Source of the DNA: Streptomyces sp. NBC_00448
GTDB taxonomy: Bacteria; Actinomycetota; Actinomycetes; Streptomycetales; Streptomycetaceae
Length of the DNA stretch: 64,000 nucleotides
NCBI RefSeq assembly: GCF_036014115.1
Contig: NZ_CP107913.1
Span: 6,813,501 to 6,877,500 of the forward strand
Reading direction: 5' to 3'
How positions within the stretch are numbered: the stretch's first letter is position 1; every line of letters begins with the position of its first letter. Below the pieces are notes generated by a model that made no database searches, was not told the origin of the DNA, and was given only the letters and a program-made list of their open reading frames with translations. Shown here one piece after another: positions 42,072 through 50,081 of this stretch. The translations under genes were made by a program, and so were the position numbers.

Positions 42072-43471
42072 CTCTCTTAGCTGCTGCCTCTGCTGGCACG
42101 GCGTCGTCCTCGAAGACTCCCGGCCTGCTGTTCGTCCTGTTCCTCGCCCTTGTCGCTGGCGCCGTGGTGGCCGCCCCGATCCTGCGGCGTCGCTACCCCA
42201 CCGCCTGGTGGCTGGCAGTCGGCTTCCCCCTCACCTGCGTGCGGGTGACCCGAACGTGGCGGCCGCTCATGGCCGGCTGCGGTCTGGCGGTGAGCCGTAA
42301 GGCCGCGTTGACCGTCGTGTCCGGGCTCGTCGGGAACGGGGCACCCCCGCCGCAACCCCGAGTACCGCGCCGGGGACCGATTCGACCGACACGTGGCGGC
42401 TTCCGGCTCGTCGTACGCCTCCTGCCCGGCCAAGTGCCGGCGGATTTCGTCAAGGCCGCACCTGCGATGGCAGAGGCGTGGCAGGTGCACGGAGTGCGGG
42501 TCACGTCGTGGCGCCCCGGTTACGTACGGCTTGCCGCCTCGGTAGCCGATCCGCTCACCATGCCGCGGGTCCTGGCCCAGCGGGACAGCGGGCGACTGCT
42601 CAGCGTCGCTGTCGGCGTCCTGGAGAGTGGGGTCGCGTGGGTGGTCGACCTGCGCCAGATACCGCACTGGCTGATCGTCGGTGCCACCCGTTCCGGCAAG
42701 TCCACCCTGATCAATGCTCTTGTGGCGGGACTCGCTCGGCAACTGGTCGCCCTCGTGGGGATCGACTGCAAGGGCGGCATGGAACTGTCCCTCTACGAGT
42801 CGAGGTTGTCCGCGCTGGCTACCAACCGCGCACAGGCCGTACGACTCCTGGCGGCGCTGGTGGACCTCACGCTCGACCGTATGGAGCTGTGCCGTTCCGC
42901 TCGCGTGAGGAATGTGTGGGGCCTGCCGACCGGCGAACAGCCGGTGCCCGTGGTCGTGATCGTCGACGAGTTGGCGGAGCTGTTCCTCGTCGCCAACCGC
43001 AGCGAGAAGGACGAGGCGCACGCGGCCGGTACGGCGCTCATCCGCCTGGCTCAACTCGGTGCGGCCCTCGGGGTGTTCCTCGTGGTCGCGGGCCAGCGTG
43101 TCGGCTCCGACCTCGGGCCGGGAGTCACCGCGCTCCGTGCCCAGCTCGGTGGCCGGGTCTGCCATCGGGTCGCCGACCCCGGCACGGCAGAGATGGCCCT
43201 CGGGGACCTCAACCCGGACGCCCTCAAGGCGGCACAGGCGATCCGTCCCGATCAGGCCGGCACTGCCGTCCTCGCATCCGGCGACGGTTGGGAGCGGGCT
43301 CGCTCGCTCCTGGTGTCTGAGACGGACGCCGAAACGACCGCGGCCGCCCACGCCCACCTCACGCCGCAACTGCCCGAACTACGCGCCGCGGTGAACGGTC
43401 CCGACAGTGCCAAGCCCGGACCGACCGCCGTCGCGGTGATCGAACGCCTCGACCTCGACACCGAGAAGTGA
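42068..43471 (+). CDS. traB: FtsK/SpoIIIE-type conjugative translocase TraB
   Basis: 467 residues from GTG 42068 (overlapping the previous stop). One or two N-terminal membrane segments (PGLLFVLFLALVAGAVVAA, then around WWLAVGFPLTC). FtsK-type ATPase domain with Walker A GATRSGKST at 205-213 and Walker B VVVIVDELAEL with Asp300; VVAGQRVGSDLGPGV is the sensor region. Actinobacterial elements move as double-stranded DNA through a single hexameric TraB pore that recognises clt repeats. The C-terminal winged-helix is short here (LTPQLPELRAAV). Confidence 0.92.
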   Translation: MTLLAAASAGTASSSKTPGLLFVLFLALVAGAVVAAPILRRRYPTAWWLAVGFPLTCVRVTRTWRPLMAGCGLAVSRKAALTVVSGLVGNGAPPPQPRVPRRGPIRPTRGGFRLVVRLLPGQVPADFVKAAPAMAEAWQVHGVRVTSWRPGYVRLAASVADPLTMPRVLAQRDSGRLLSVAVGVLESGVAWVVDLRQIPHWLIVGATRSGKSTLINALVAGLARQLVALVGIDCKGGMELSLYESRLSALATNRAQAVRLLAALVDLTLDRMELCRSARVRNVWGLPTGEQPVPVVVIVDELAELFLVANRSEKDEAHAAGTALIRLAQLGAALGVFLVVAGQRVGSDLGPGVTALRAQLGGRVCHRVADPGTAEMALGDLNPDALKAAQAIRPDQAGTAVLASGDGWERARSLLVSETDAETTAAAHAHLTPQLPELRAAVNGPDSAKPGPTAVAVIERLDLDTEK

Positions 43472-43484
43472 CCGGGGACCCGCC

Positions 43485-43679
43485 GTGATCGTGACCGCCT
43501 CGGCCGTCGTCCTGCTCGGCCTCCTGATCTGGTTCCTCGTCCGCATCCGATACCTGCGGCTGCCCGACGTCCTGCTCAGCGGAACGTTCGGCTTCCTGCT
43601 CGCCGCGACCGGCGCCGCACCGCTCGTGCAGTCCGTACTCACCGGCGTGAGCACATTCCTCGGCCAACTGCACTTCTGA
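43485..43679 (+). CDS. Small membrane protein (Spd-like)
   Basis: 64 residues from GTG 43485. Two membrane segments: VTASAVVLLGLLIWFLVRI and LLSGTFGFLLAATGAAPLV. Small membrane proteins in this place behind traB in Streptomyces elements are Spd proteins needed for spreading between mycelial compartments. It starts 13 bases after the traB stop. Role by position and topology. Confidence 0.75.
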   Translation: MIVTASAVVLLGLLIWFLVRIRYLRLPDVLLSGTFGFLLAATGAAPLVQSVLTGVSTFLGQLHF

Positions 43680-43837
43680 TCAACCATCCCCGCACGTCGA
43701 AGGGGACAGCCATGCCCAGATCCACCCGTGCGCTCTCAGGCGCAAAGGACTCCCGGCGGGGCGCGAAGTCGCCAAACCCGACCCCGCCAGGAACCCACTC
43801 CCACCGCCACATGAGCAGTGAAAGGAGCACTCACACT

Positions 43838-44086
43838 GTGTCCACCGCCAATCGCCCGCGCAAATCGCGCCCGCCTGACTGCGAGTTGCGAGATCCGGAC
43901 CGCCCGACGTGCGACGGCCGCGAACAGGTCGTCCTCATCGGCCTGGACGGCTTCGAACGTCGGCTCTGCCCCGCGCACGCCGCCGCGCTGTGGCTCACCG
44001 ATCCGACCCTGAGGTTCAGCGCCAAGTCCCGCACGGAGGCCATAGCGGCCGTGATGTGGCAGGCGTTCGGGGGTGGTCGCCGATGA
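43838..44086 (+). CDS. Small element protein with Cys/His residues
   Basis: 82 residues from GTG 43838, with AAAGGAG ten bases upstream; an ATG at 43712 would add 42 low-complexity residues. Core: PPDCELRDPDRPTCDGREQV, FERRLCPAHAAALWL, a possible zinc site (Cys, Cys, Cys-x2-His). Its TGA overlaps the ATG of rep. I recall such short proteins between Spd and Rep genes in AICEs; role unknown. Confidence 0.65.
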   Translation: MSTANRPRKSRPPDCELRDPDRPTCDGREQVVLIGLDGFERRLCPAHAAALWLTDPTLRFSAKSRTEAIAAVMWQAFGGGRR

Positions 44087-45441
44087 ACGCCACCCCCGCG
44101 AGCGTGGCAGCCCTCCTCACCCGGGCCGCCGCCCCGGACTTCGACGCCTGGCGCCGCAACGTCCTGCGTCTCGACGGGTGCACCAACCCGATTCACCTGG
44201 TCGGGTCCGCGGTTCTCGTCGACTCCGCGACCGGCGAGGTGCTGAGGTCGTACGACTCCGGCACTTACGGCGGCCGGCTACTGGTCGCGTGCGGTAACAG
44301 GCGGGCGAGCGTCTGCCCGACCTGCGCGCGTATCTACCGGGCCGACACGTACCACCTGATCCGGACCGGGCTCGTCGGCGGCAAGTCGGCTCCCGTTTCG
44401 ATCGGCGGGCACCCGCGGGTGTTCGCAACGCTGACCGCTCCCGGGTTCGGGGCCGTCCACACGCGGCGAGAGCGGGAGGGTCGGGTACGGGTCTGCCGAC
44501 CGCGTCGGTCGGGGGAGCGCTGCCCGCACGGGACGGCGGTCGGCTGCCCGGTACGGCACACGGCCGATGATCCGCGGCTCGGGGAGGCGCTGTGCCCGCG
44601 CTGCTACGACTACGCCGGCGCCGTGCTCTGGCAGGCGTTCGCCGGTCGGCTCTGGCATCGCTTCGTCCTGGAGTTGCGTCGAGAGATCGCTCGACGGGTC
44701 GGCGTCGACCGTGCGCGGTTGGCGGAGTCGGTCCGGCTGTCGTACGCGAAGGTCGCGGAGTACCAGCGGCGTGGCCTCGTCCACTTCCACGCTGTGATCC
44801 GACTCGACGGCCCGGACGGTTCCGAGTCGGCTCCGCCCCGTTGGGCGACCACCGAACTCCTCGCCGACGCCGTGTCGGCTGCGGTCGGTCGGGTTCGGCT
44901 GGTTGCTCCCGGTGCACCGGTCGTCGGGCGGCGGACCCTGCGGTTCGGGGCTCAGGTCGACGTGCGACCGATCGCGGAGTTCGGCGCCGGGCAGCTCACT
45001 TCGGCCGCTGTGGCGGGCTACATCGCCAAGTACGCGACCAAAGGTGCGGAGGCTGCCGGCGCGGTCGACGGACGTATCCGCAATGCCCGGGAGTTGGTTC
45101 TCCTGCCGGTACGGCGACACGTCCTCCGAGCTGTGGCTACGTGCTGGTGGCTCGGCGGCCTGCCCGACTTCGAACCGCTCGGCCTGCGCCGCTGGGCCCA
45201 CATGCTCGGGTACGGCGGCCACTTCTCCACCAAGTCCCGCCGCTACTCGACCACCCTCACGGCGCTGCGGGCTGCCCGCGCCGACCATCGGGCGGAGGAA
45301 CAGCGCGTCGGGCTCGGCCTCGGGGATCGCTCTACCGCCACGGTCGGGAACTGGCGCTACGCCGGCCGCGGCTACTCGCCGGAGGCGGCTCTCCTCGCCG
45401 CCTCTGTACGGGCAGGAGGTGGCCGGGATGGTGGCGCGTGA
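44083..45441 (+). CDS. repSA: Rolling-circle replication initiator (RepSA-like)
   Basis: 452 residues from ATG 44083. N-terminal Cys motifs (CGNRRASVCPTCARIYRADT, CPRCYDYAG) form a zinc site. HUH motif HFHAVIRLDG (His234, His236) binds the metal; YIAKYATK (Tyr313/Tyr317) carries the nicking tyrosine. This is the RepSA type of pSAM2, which nicks the double-strand origin (often within or next to rep) and starts rolling-circle replication after excision. It is coupled by overlaps to the small gene before and to xis after. Confidence 0.9.
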   Translation: MNATPASVAALLTRAAAPDFDAWRRNVLRLDGCTNPIHLVGSAVLVDSATGEVLRSYDSGTYGGRLLVACGNRRASVCPTCARIYRADTYHLIRTGLVGGKSAPVSIGGHPRVFATLTAPGFGAVHTRREREGRVRVCRPRRSGERCPHGTAVGCPVRHTADDPRLGEALCPRCYDYAGAVLWQAFAGRLWHRFVLELRREIARRVGVDRARLAESVRLSYAKVAEYQRRGLVHFHAVIRLDGPDGSESAPPRWATTELLADAVSAAVGRVRLVAPGAPVVGRRTLRFGAQVDVRPIAEFGAGQLTSAAVAGYIAKYATKGAEAAGAVDGRIRNARELVLLPVRRHVLRAVATCWWLGGLPDFEPLGLRRWAHMLGYGGHFSTKSRRYSTTLTALRAARADHRAEEQRVGLGLGDRSTATVGNWRYAGRGYSPEAALLAASVRAGGGRDGGA

Positions 45442-45631
45442 GCGGAGAGCCGACCTGCTGACCGTCCGGGAGGTGCTGGACGAGTTGGGCGGCGTCTCCC
45501 GGCGAACGTTCTACCGCTGGCGGGAGTTGGGCCTCGCTCCGAGCTGCATCCGACTGCCGAACGGAGAGCTGCGGGTCCGGCGGACGGTGCTGAACGCGTG
45601 GCTGGAGGACCGGGCGGAGGGAGCCGCGTGA
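45428..45631 (+). CDS. xis: Excisionase (Xis)
   Basis: 67 residues from ATG 45428, overlapping rep by 14 bases. A MerR-like DNA-binding helix-turn-helix: RRADLLTVREVLDELGGVSR, RTFYRWRELGLAPSCIRLPN, GELRVRRTVLNAWLED. Small excisionases of this type bend DNA at att sites and steer Int toward excision. Stop overlaps the int GTG, typical xis-int coupling. Confidence 0.88.
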   Translation: MVARERRADLLTVREVLDELGGVSRRTFYRWRELGLAPSCIRLPNGELRVRRTVLNAWLEDRAEGAA

Positions 45632-47016
45632 AGTCGTACAAGGTCTCCGTCTGGAAGATCAGCGAGAACAAGACCACGAAGCGGCTGACCTACATCGTGC
45701 GCTGGGTGGTGGGCGGCCAGACGTTCAGCGAGTCACACAAGACGAAGGCGCTCGCGGACCGCTTCCGGTCGAAGCTGCTGCGGGCGGTGGAGAAGGGCGA
45801 GCCGTTCGACACAGTCTCTGGACTGCCGGATTCTCTGCGAGGTGGCAAGGCTGCGCTGTCGTTCCTCGATCTGGTCTTGCGCTACCTGGACCACCGTTGG
45901 GCGGACGCGTCGGCCAAGCACCGGGACAGCATGACCGACGCCCTGGCCGTGGTTGTGCCCGTCCCGGTCAAGGCGACGCGTGGCCGCCCGTCGCCTGAGG
46001 TGCTGCGTCGAGCGCTGCGCTCGTACGTGCTGCCTCCGCCGCGGCGCAAGCGGGAGCGGCCGACGGAGATCGTGGCGGCCGTCGCCTGGATCGAAAAGGC
46101 GTCGTTACCGGTGGCCGAACTGGGAGAGCTGTCGCGGGTGCACGAATTGATCGATGCGCTCGGGCGGAAGCTGGACGGTCAGCCGGCGGCTACGCAGACG
46201 TACCGTCGTCGCCGGGCGGTCGTCTTCAACGCGCTGGAGTACGCGGTCGAATTGGAGGTGCTGCCGTCCAACCCCCTCACCCGGGTTCGTCGTAAGCGCG
46301 GGAAGCGAGCGGTCCAGGAGGTGGACCGTCGGGTCGTGGTCAACCCGCGCCAGGCCCGCGAACTCCTCACCGCCGTGACTTACGTGGGTCGCTACGACCG
46401 GGCCAGCGGGCGTCGGCTCCGGGCGTTCTTCGGCTGCCTGTACTACGCGGCCATGCGCCCGGGGGAGGCGCTGGGACTCCGCCGCTCGGACTGCACTCTT
46501 CCGCGAACGGGTTGGGGCCGCATCGAGTTGACGGAGACCCGGCCCACGGCGGGTAAGGCGTGGACGGATTCGGGCGAGGCACACGACCGCCGCGGCCTGA
46601 AACAGCGGGAGAAGGGGGAGGCGCGCGTCGTCCCGATTCCGCCTCCGCTGGTGGTCCTGCTCCGGGACCACGTGGAGGAGTTCGGTACGGCGGATGACGG
46701 TCGGCTCTTCCAGAGCGAGTACGGCAACGTGGTGGCGGCGTCCTCGTACTCCCGAGCCTGGAAGCAGGCCCGGGAGCTGGCTTTCACCCCGAGCCAGGCA
46801 GCATCGGTCATGGCGGCTCGCCCGTACGACCTCCGTCACGCGGGCGTCTCCCAGTGGCTCAACTCGGGAGTGCCAGCGCCAGAGGTCGCAGCGCGGGCTG
46901 GCCACTCGGTGGACGTGCTCCTCAGGATCTACGCCAAGTGCATTGACGGCCAGGAGGCCGAGATGAACGATCGGATCATGCAGGGGCTAGGGGAGGCGGA
47001 CGGCCTGGCCCACTGA
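45628..47016 (+). CDS. int: Tyrosine site-specific integrase
   Basis: 462 residues from GTG 45628. Arm-type N-terminus (YIVRWVVGGQTFSESHKTK), core-binding domain (VHELIDALGRKLDGQPAATQ), catalytic residues Arg277 (MRPGEAL), box II YDLRHAGVSQWL with Arg403 and His404 (the usual first His is Tyr), and Tyr435 (LRIYAKCIDGQ). Integrates the element into tRNA-Arg, whose 3' end lies 855 bases downstream. Homologue of 21302-22678, but far enough apart to have arrived separately. Confidence 0.93.
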   Translation: MKSYKVSVWKISENKTTKRLTYIVRWVVGGQTFSESHKTKALADRFRSKLLRAVEKGEPFDTVSGLPDSLRGGKAALSFLDLVLRYLDHRWADASAKHRDSMTDALAVVVPVPVKATRGRPSPEVLRRALRSYVLPPPRRKRERPTEIVAAVAWIEKASLPVAELGELSRVHELIDALGRKLDGQPAATQTYRRRRAVVFNALEYAVELEVLPSNPLTRVRRKRGKRAVQEVDRRVVVNPRQARELLTAVTYVGRYDRASGRRLRAFFGCLYYAAMRPGEALGLRRSDCTLPRTGWGRIELTETRPTAGKAWTDSGEAHDRRGLKQREKGEARVVPIPPPLVVLLRDHVEEFGTADDGRLFQSEYGNVVAASSYSRAWKQARELAFTPSQAASVMAARPYDLRHAGVSQWLNSGVPAPEVAARAGHSVDVLLRIYAKCIDGQEAEMNDRIMQGLGEADGLAH

Positions 47017-47040
47017 TACGACGAGTTGACCAACGAACGA

Positions 47041-47070
47041 GAGCCCTGGACCGCCTTTGGTCCGGGGCTC
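47041..47070 (+). terminator. Terminator after int
   Basis: GAGCCCTGGACC pairs with GGTCCGGGGCTC around GCCTTT, followed by CGGTCTTTCC. It ends the long transfer-replication-integration transcript. Confidence 0.75.
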
Positions 47071-47130
47071 CGGTCTTTCCTCGTGTGGGCCGACGATCAC
47101 GTCTGGAGGCCGCCTGGTTAGGCTCCGGCC

Positions 47131-47649
47131 ATGGCGAACGATCTCGGCTTCACCTGCTCGTGTTGTGGGGAGTTCCACACGGAGCTTCCGATGAACTACT
47201 CGACCGTGGCTCCTGATGTGTGGCATCAGAGTTTCGCGGACGATCCGGACAGCATGCTCTCCTCCGAGCAGTGCGTCATCAAGGGCCAGCACTTCTTCAT
47301 CAAGGGCTTGGTCGAGATACCGGTCCTCGGTGGGGACAAGTCCTTCTCTTGGGGCGTCTGGGTTTCTCTGAGTCGAGACAACTACGCCCGTGCGGTGGAA
47401 AGGTGGAACACGCCCGGCCGCGAAGCAGAGAAGCCGTACTTCGGCTGGCTGACTACTGAGCTGAGCCTGTACTCGCCCAGCACCCTCGATCTGAAGACGA
47501 ACGCCCACACTCGTCCTGTCGGTCAGCGTCCCTTCATCGAGCTGGAGCCGACGGACCACCCCTTGGCAGTCGAACAGCGCACCGGTGTCACCATGGACCG
47601 CGTGCGGGAGATCGCGGAGATCGCTCTCCACCCGGGCGTCCGCCACTGA
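47131..47649 (+). CDS. DUF2199-domain protein
   Basis: 172 residues from ATG 47131. CSCCGEFHTELPMNYSTVAP is the start of DUF2199, followed by QHFFIKGLVEIPVLGG, SWGVWVSLSRDNYARAVERW and LAVEQRTGVTMDRVREIAEI. The CxxC near the N-terminus may bind zinc. Function of the family is unknown to me. It lies between int and the tRNA, inside the element, so it is cargo beside attR. Confidence 0.85.
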   Translation: MANDLGFTCSCCGEFHTELPMNYSTVAPDVWHQSFADDPDSMLSSEQCVIKGQHFFIKGLVEIPVLGGDKSFSWGVWVSLSRDNYARAVERWNTPGREAEKPYFGWLTTELSLYSPSTLDLKTNAHTRPVGQRPFIELEPTDHPLAVEQRTGVTMDRVREIAEIALHPGVRH

Positions 47650-47814
47650 TTCATCGCCTCGTGGGCGACGTGGTTTCCGGCGCCACGTGCGGGCGTCGGA
47701 GACCCGTGAAACGCTCTCCAACCCGTTACGAAGTACCCGAAGATCAACACGCTATTACAACGTGATCACCGTCAGACGGCTGCCGCGAGCCGCATCCGGC
47801 CGCACACGAACGAA

Positions 47815-47853
47815 GACCCCGCACCCAGCGACGTGGCTGGTGGCGGGGTCTTT
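47815..47853. terminator. Terminator hairpin at the tRNA 3' side
   Basis: GACCCCGC at 47815-47822 pairs with GCGGGGTC at 47843-47850, followed by TTT. On the minus strand it lies 18 bases after the tRNA-Arg 3' end, so it can terminate the tRNA transcript; on the plus strand it can stop readthrough from DUF2199. Confidence 0.7.
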
Positions 47854-47869
47854 CGGCACTTCCTGCGGA

Positions 47870-47913
47870 GTGCCCCCGGCAGGATTCGAACCTGCGCACA
47901 CGGCTCCGGAGGC
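47870..47913. repeat. Right att repeat within tRNA-Arg
   Basis: The 44 bases identical to 23047-23090, covering the 3' half of the tRNA gene from the base after the discriminator to the anticodon stem. Integration keeps the tRNA intact. Confidence 0.92.
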
Positions 47914-47942
47914 CGTTGCTCTATCCCCTGAGCTACGGGGGC
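47871..47942 (-). tRNA. tRNA-Arg (anticodon CCG)
   Basis: 72 bases on the minus strand: acceptor GCCCCCG pairs with CGGGGGC plus discriminator A; D arm GCTCAGGGGATAGAGC; anticodon stem ACGGC/GCCGT with loop CTCCGGA, giving anticodon CCG; T arm GCAGGTTCGAATCCTGC. CCA is not encoded. Target gene of the integrated elements. Confidence 0.95.
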
Positions 47943-48099
47943 GACGGGAAGAACATTAGCAGGTTGGGGAGGGTGGACGTGTACGGGGTTTCGGGGGTGC
48001 GGGGGGAGGGCGGGTGGGTGGGGGCCGGGTTCACCCGTCGCGGGGAAGAAATGGGCAAAACGCGGACGCATCGCGAGGGGGGCGCCTACGATTTCGGGT

Positions 48100-48603
48100 G
48101 TGGCGGGAGCGTCCGGCCGGGTGCTTGTTGTCGATGACAACAGGGTGATCCGGCAACTGATCAGGGTCAACCTGGAGCTGGAGGGCTTCGAGGTGGTGAC
48201 CGCGGCTGACGGTGCCGAGTGCCTGGAGATCGTGCACTCGGTGCAGCCGGACGTGGTGACGCTCGACGTGGTGATGCCCCGGCTGGACGGAGCGCGGACC
48301 GCGATGCGGCTGCGGGCGGACCCGCGGACGCGGCAGGTGGGCATCGTGATGATCAGCGCGGGGAACCTGCCGGAGGCGGTCAGTGGGCCCGGCGGGGTCG
48401 ACGCGTATCTGGCGAAGCCGTTCGAGCCCGCGCTGCTCGTGGAGACGGTACGTCGGCTGGTCCGGCGCGGCCCCCGCCCGGCCGAGGCGCCGGAGGAACC
48501 CGGGCCGCCGTCCGGAGTGCCGGGGGAGCGCCGCGCGGACCAGCCGCCCGACCAGCCCCAGGACCAGGCCGCCGCCACCTCCGGACCCGGCTCCGGCGCC
48601 TGA
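48100..48603 (+). CDS. Single-domain response regulator
   Basis: 167 residues from GTG 48100. Receiver domain 1-120: RVLVVDDNRVIRQLIR with acidic pair, phospho-acceptor Asp56 in VVTLDVVMPRLDG, Ser in IVMISAGN and Lys in YLAKPFEPALL. No output domain follows; the C-terminus is a Pro/Gln-rich tail (DQPPDQPQDQAAATSGPG). An orphan CheY-like regulator, no histidine kinase nearby. The gene next to nrtL and lysA is conserved in Streptomyces as I recall. Confidence 0.88.
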   Translation: MAGASGRVLVVDDNRVIRQLIRVNLELEGFEVVTAADGAECLEIVHSVQPDVVTLDVVMPRLDGARTAMRLRADPRTRQVGIVMISAGNLPEAVSGPGGVDAYLAKPFEPALLVETVRRLVRRGPRPAEAPEEPGPPSGVPGERRADQPPDQPQDQAAATSGPGSGA

Positions 48604-48743
48604 GCGCACCTCACCGTGCCTCATCGCACCCCCGCGGCACCTCGTACGAGCACGTACGCGCACACCCGCACCGTGCCCCGGCCCACACGCCGGGCCGTAA
48701 ACCCGCTCGCCTCCCCACCCCCTCCCTCGCCTACGCTTTTCCC

Positions 48744-49928
48744 GTGACCCCCGCCGAGCTGTCCCGCACCGTCCTGACCACGGTGCGCCGTGCCGTGGAC
48801 GCGGCCGAGCTGGCCGTGGAGGTGCCCGAGAAAGTGGTGGTGCAGCGGCCGCCCCGCCCCGGCTGCGGGGACTACGCCACGAACGTGGCACTCCAGCTGG
48901 CCGGGCCGGCCGGACGCACCGCCCGGGAGGTCGCGGAGATCCTGCGCCGCCGGCTCGCCCGGGAGCCCGGCATCGCGGGCGTGCAGATCGCGGGCGCCGG
49001 CTTCCTGAACATCACGCTCAGCTCGCGCGCGTACGACGTGGTGGTGCGCAGGGTCCGCGAGGAGCGCGAGAGATACGGGTACGGCGACGGGCTCGCCGAC
49101 GAGCGGGTCACCGTGGCCGCGACCGACGGCGCCGTACGCGGCACGCTCGTCGCGGAGGTGGCGAACGTCCTGCTGCGGGCCGCCGGCGCACGCCCGGCCG
49201 CCCCGGACACCCCGCCCGAGCCCCTCGAAGTCGCCGAACCGGCCACCCCCGCCGATCTCAGCGTCACCCCCGCCGATCTCAGCGCGGCCCCCGCCGAACT
49301 CAGCACCGGCCGCACCGCCCCCCTCACCCTCGCCACCCTCGAATCCGCCCTCGGCCGCGACGCCGCCCGCTGGGCCCTGCTCCGCCCGCCCGCCGAGGAC
49401 GTCCCGCGCCTGGACGCCCCCGCCCGCGCCGCCCTGCTCGCACAGCGCGAGGCCAACCCGCTGTTCCGGGTCCGCTACGCCCACGCCCGCACCCGCGCCC
49501 TGCTCCGCAACGCCCACGACCTGGGCATGCCGGCCGACGGCGAGGCGGACACGGCGGACACGTGTACGGTCGAAGAGGCCGGCCCGCATCCCGCTCCGGT
49601 CGACGGCGGCGGCCCTTCGCCGGCGTCCCCGGGCGTACCGAGCCCTTCGCACCACCCCGCGGAGACCGAACTCCTCGGCCTGATCGCCGACTTCCCGCGC
49701 GTGGTGGAGAGCGCCGCCCGCCGGCGGGGCCCCGACCGGGTCGCCCGGCACCTGGAGCGGCTCGCCGACGCGTTCGCCCGGTTCCACGACGAGTGCGGCG
49801 TACTGCCGAAGGGCGACCAGAAACCCTCGGCCGTCCACGCGGCCCGGCTCCGCCTCACCGACGCGGCGGGGATCGTGCTCGCGGACGGCCTGCACCTGCT
49901 CGGCATCAGCGCCCCCGACCGGATCTGA
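48744..49928 (+). CDS. nrtL: ArgS-related anticodon-binding protein (NrtL-type)
   Basis: 394 residues from GTG 48744. The N-terminal part resembles the Add-1 domain of arginyl-tRNA synthetase (DYATNVALQLAGPAGRTARE, IAGAGFLNITLS), and the C-terminal part its DALR anticodon-binding domain (PLFRVRYAHARTRALLRNAH, RLADAFARFHDECGVL). The catalytic Rossmann fold with HIGH/KMSKS motifs is absent. A tandem insertion ATPADLSVTPADLSAAPAEL lies between. So it cannot charge tRNA; a role in tRNA binding or regulation is unproven. Precedes lysA. Confidence 0.82.
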   Translation: MTPAELSRTVLTTVRRAVDAAELAVEVPEKVVVQRPPRPGCGDYATNVALQLAGPAGRTAREVAEILRRRLAREPGIAGVQIAGAGFLNITLSSRAYDVVVRRVREERERYGYGDGLADERVTVAATDGAVRGTLVAEVANVLLRAAGARPAAPDTPPEPLEVAEPATPADLSVTPADLSAAPAELSTGRTAPLTLATLESALGRDAARWALLRPPAEDVPRLDAPARAALLAQREANPLFRVRYAHARTRALLRNAHDLGMPADGEADTADTCTVEEAGPHPAPVDGGGPSPASPGVPSPSHHPAETELLGLIADFPRVVESAARRRGPDRVARHLERLADAFARFHDECGVLPKGDQKPSAVHAARLRLTDAAGIVLADGLHLLGISAPDRI

Positions 49929-50081
49929 AGCCCCGACCGACCGATCTGAACGCCGGACCGGGCCTGACCGAACCCCCGCCCTGGCCCGACCGAACCCCGG
50001 ACCGGGTCTGGCCTGACCCCGGCCGGACGTGGACCCCGACCGACCTGAACCCCCGCCCGCACGCCCCGAGGAAGTCCCGAA

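Larger units (their letters stand above)
23047..47913. mobile_element. Integrated AICE-type element array in tRNA-Arg(CCG)
   Basis: About 24.9 kb flanked by perfect 44-bp direct repeats of the tRNA 3' end. The right part has the full AICE core: GntR regulator, FtsK/TraB translocase, Spd-like membrane protein, rolling-circle Rep, Xis and Int, with int closest to the tRNA. A decayed third att copy and duplicated end motif at 29901-30036 divide the array: 23.0-29.9 kb has a left end, IS elements and a kinase but no replication or transfer genes, and 29.9-47.9 kb is the better preserved element. I recall that S. coelicolor carries an AICE in an equivalent tRNA-Arg, so the site is a known type of hotspot. 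Confidence 0.85.
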
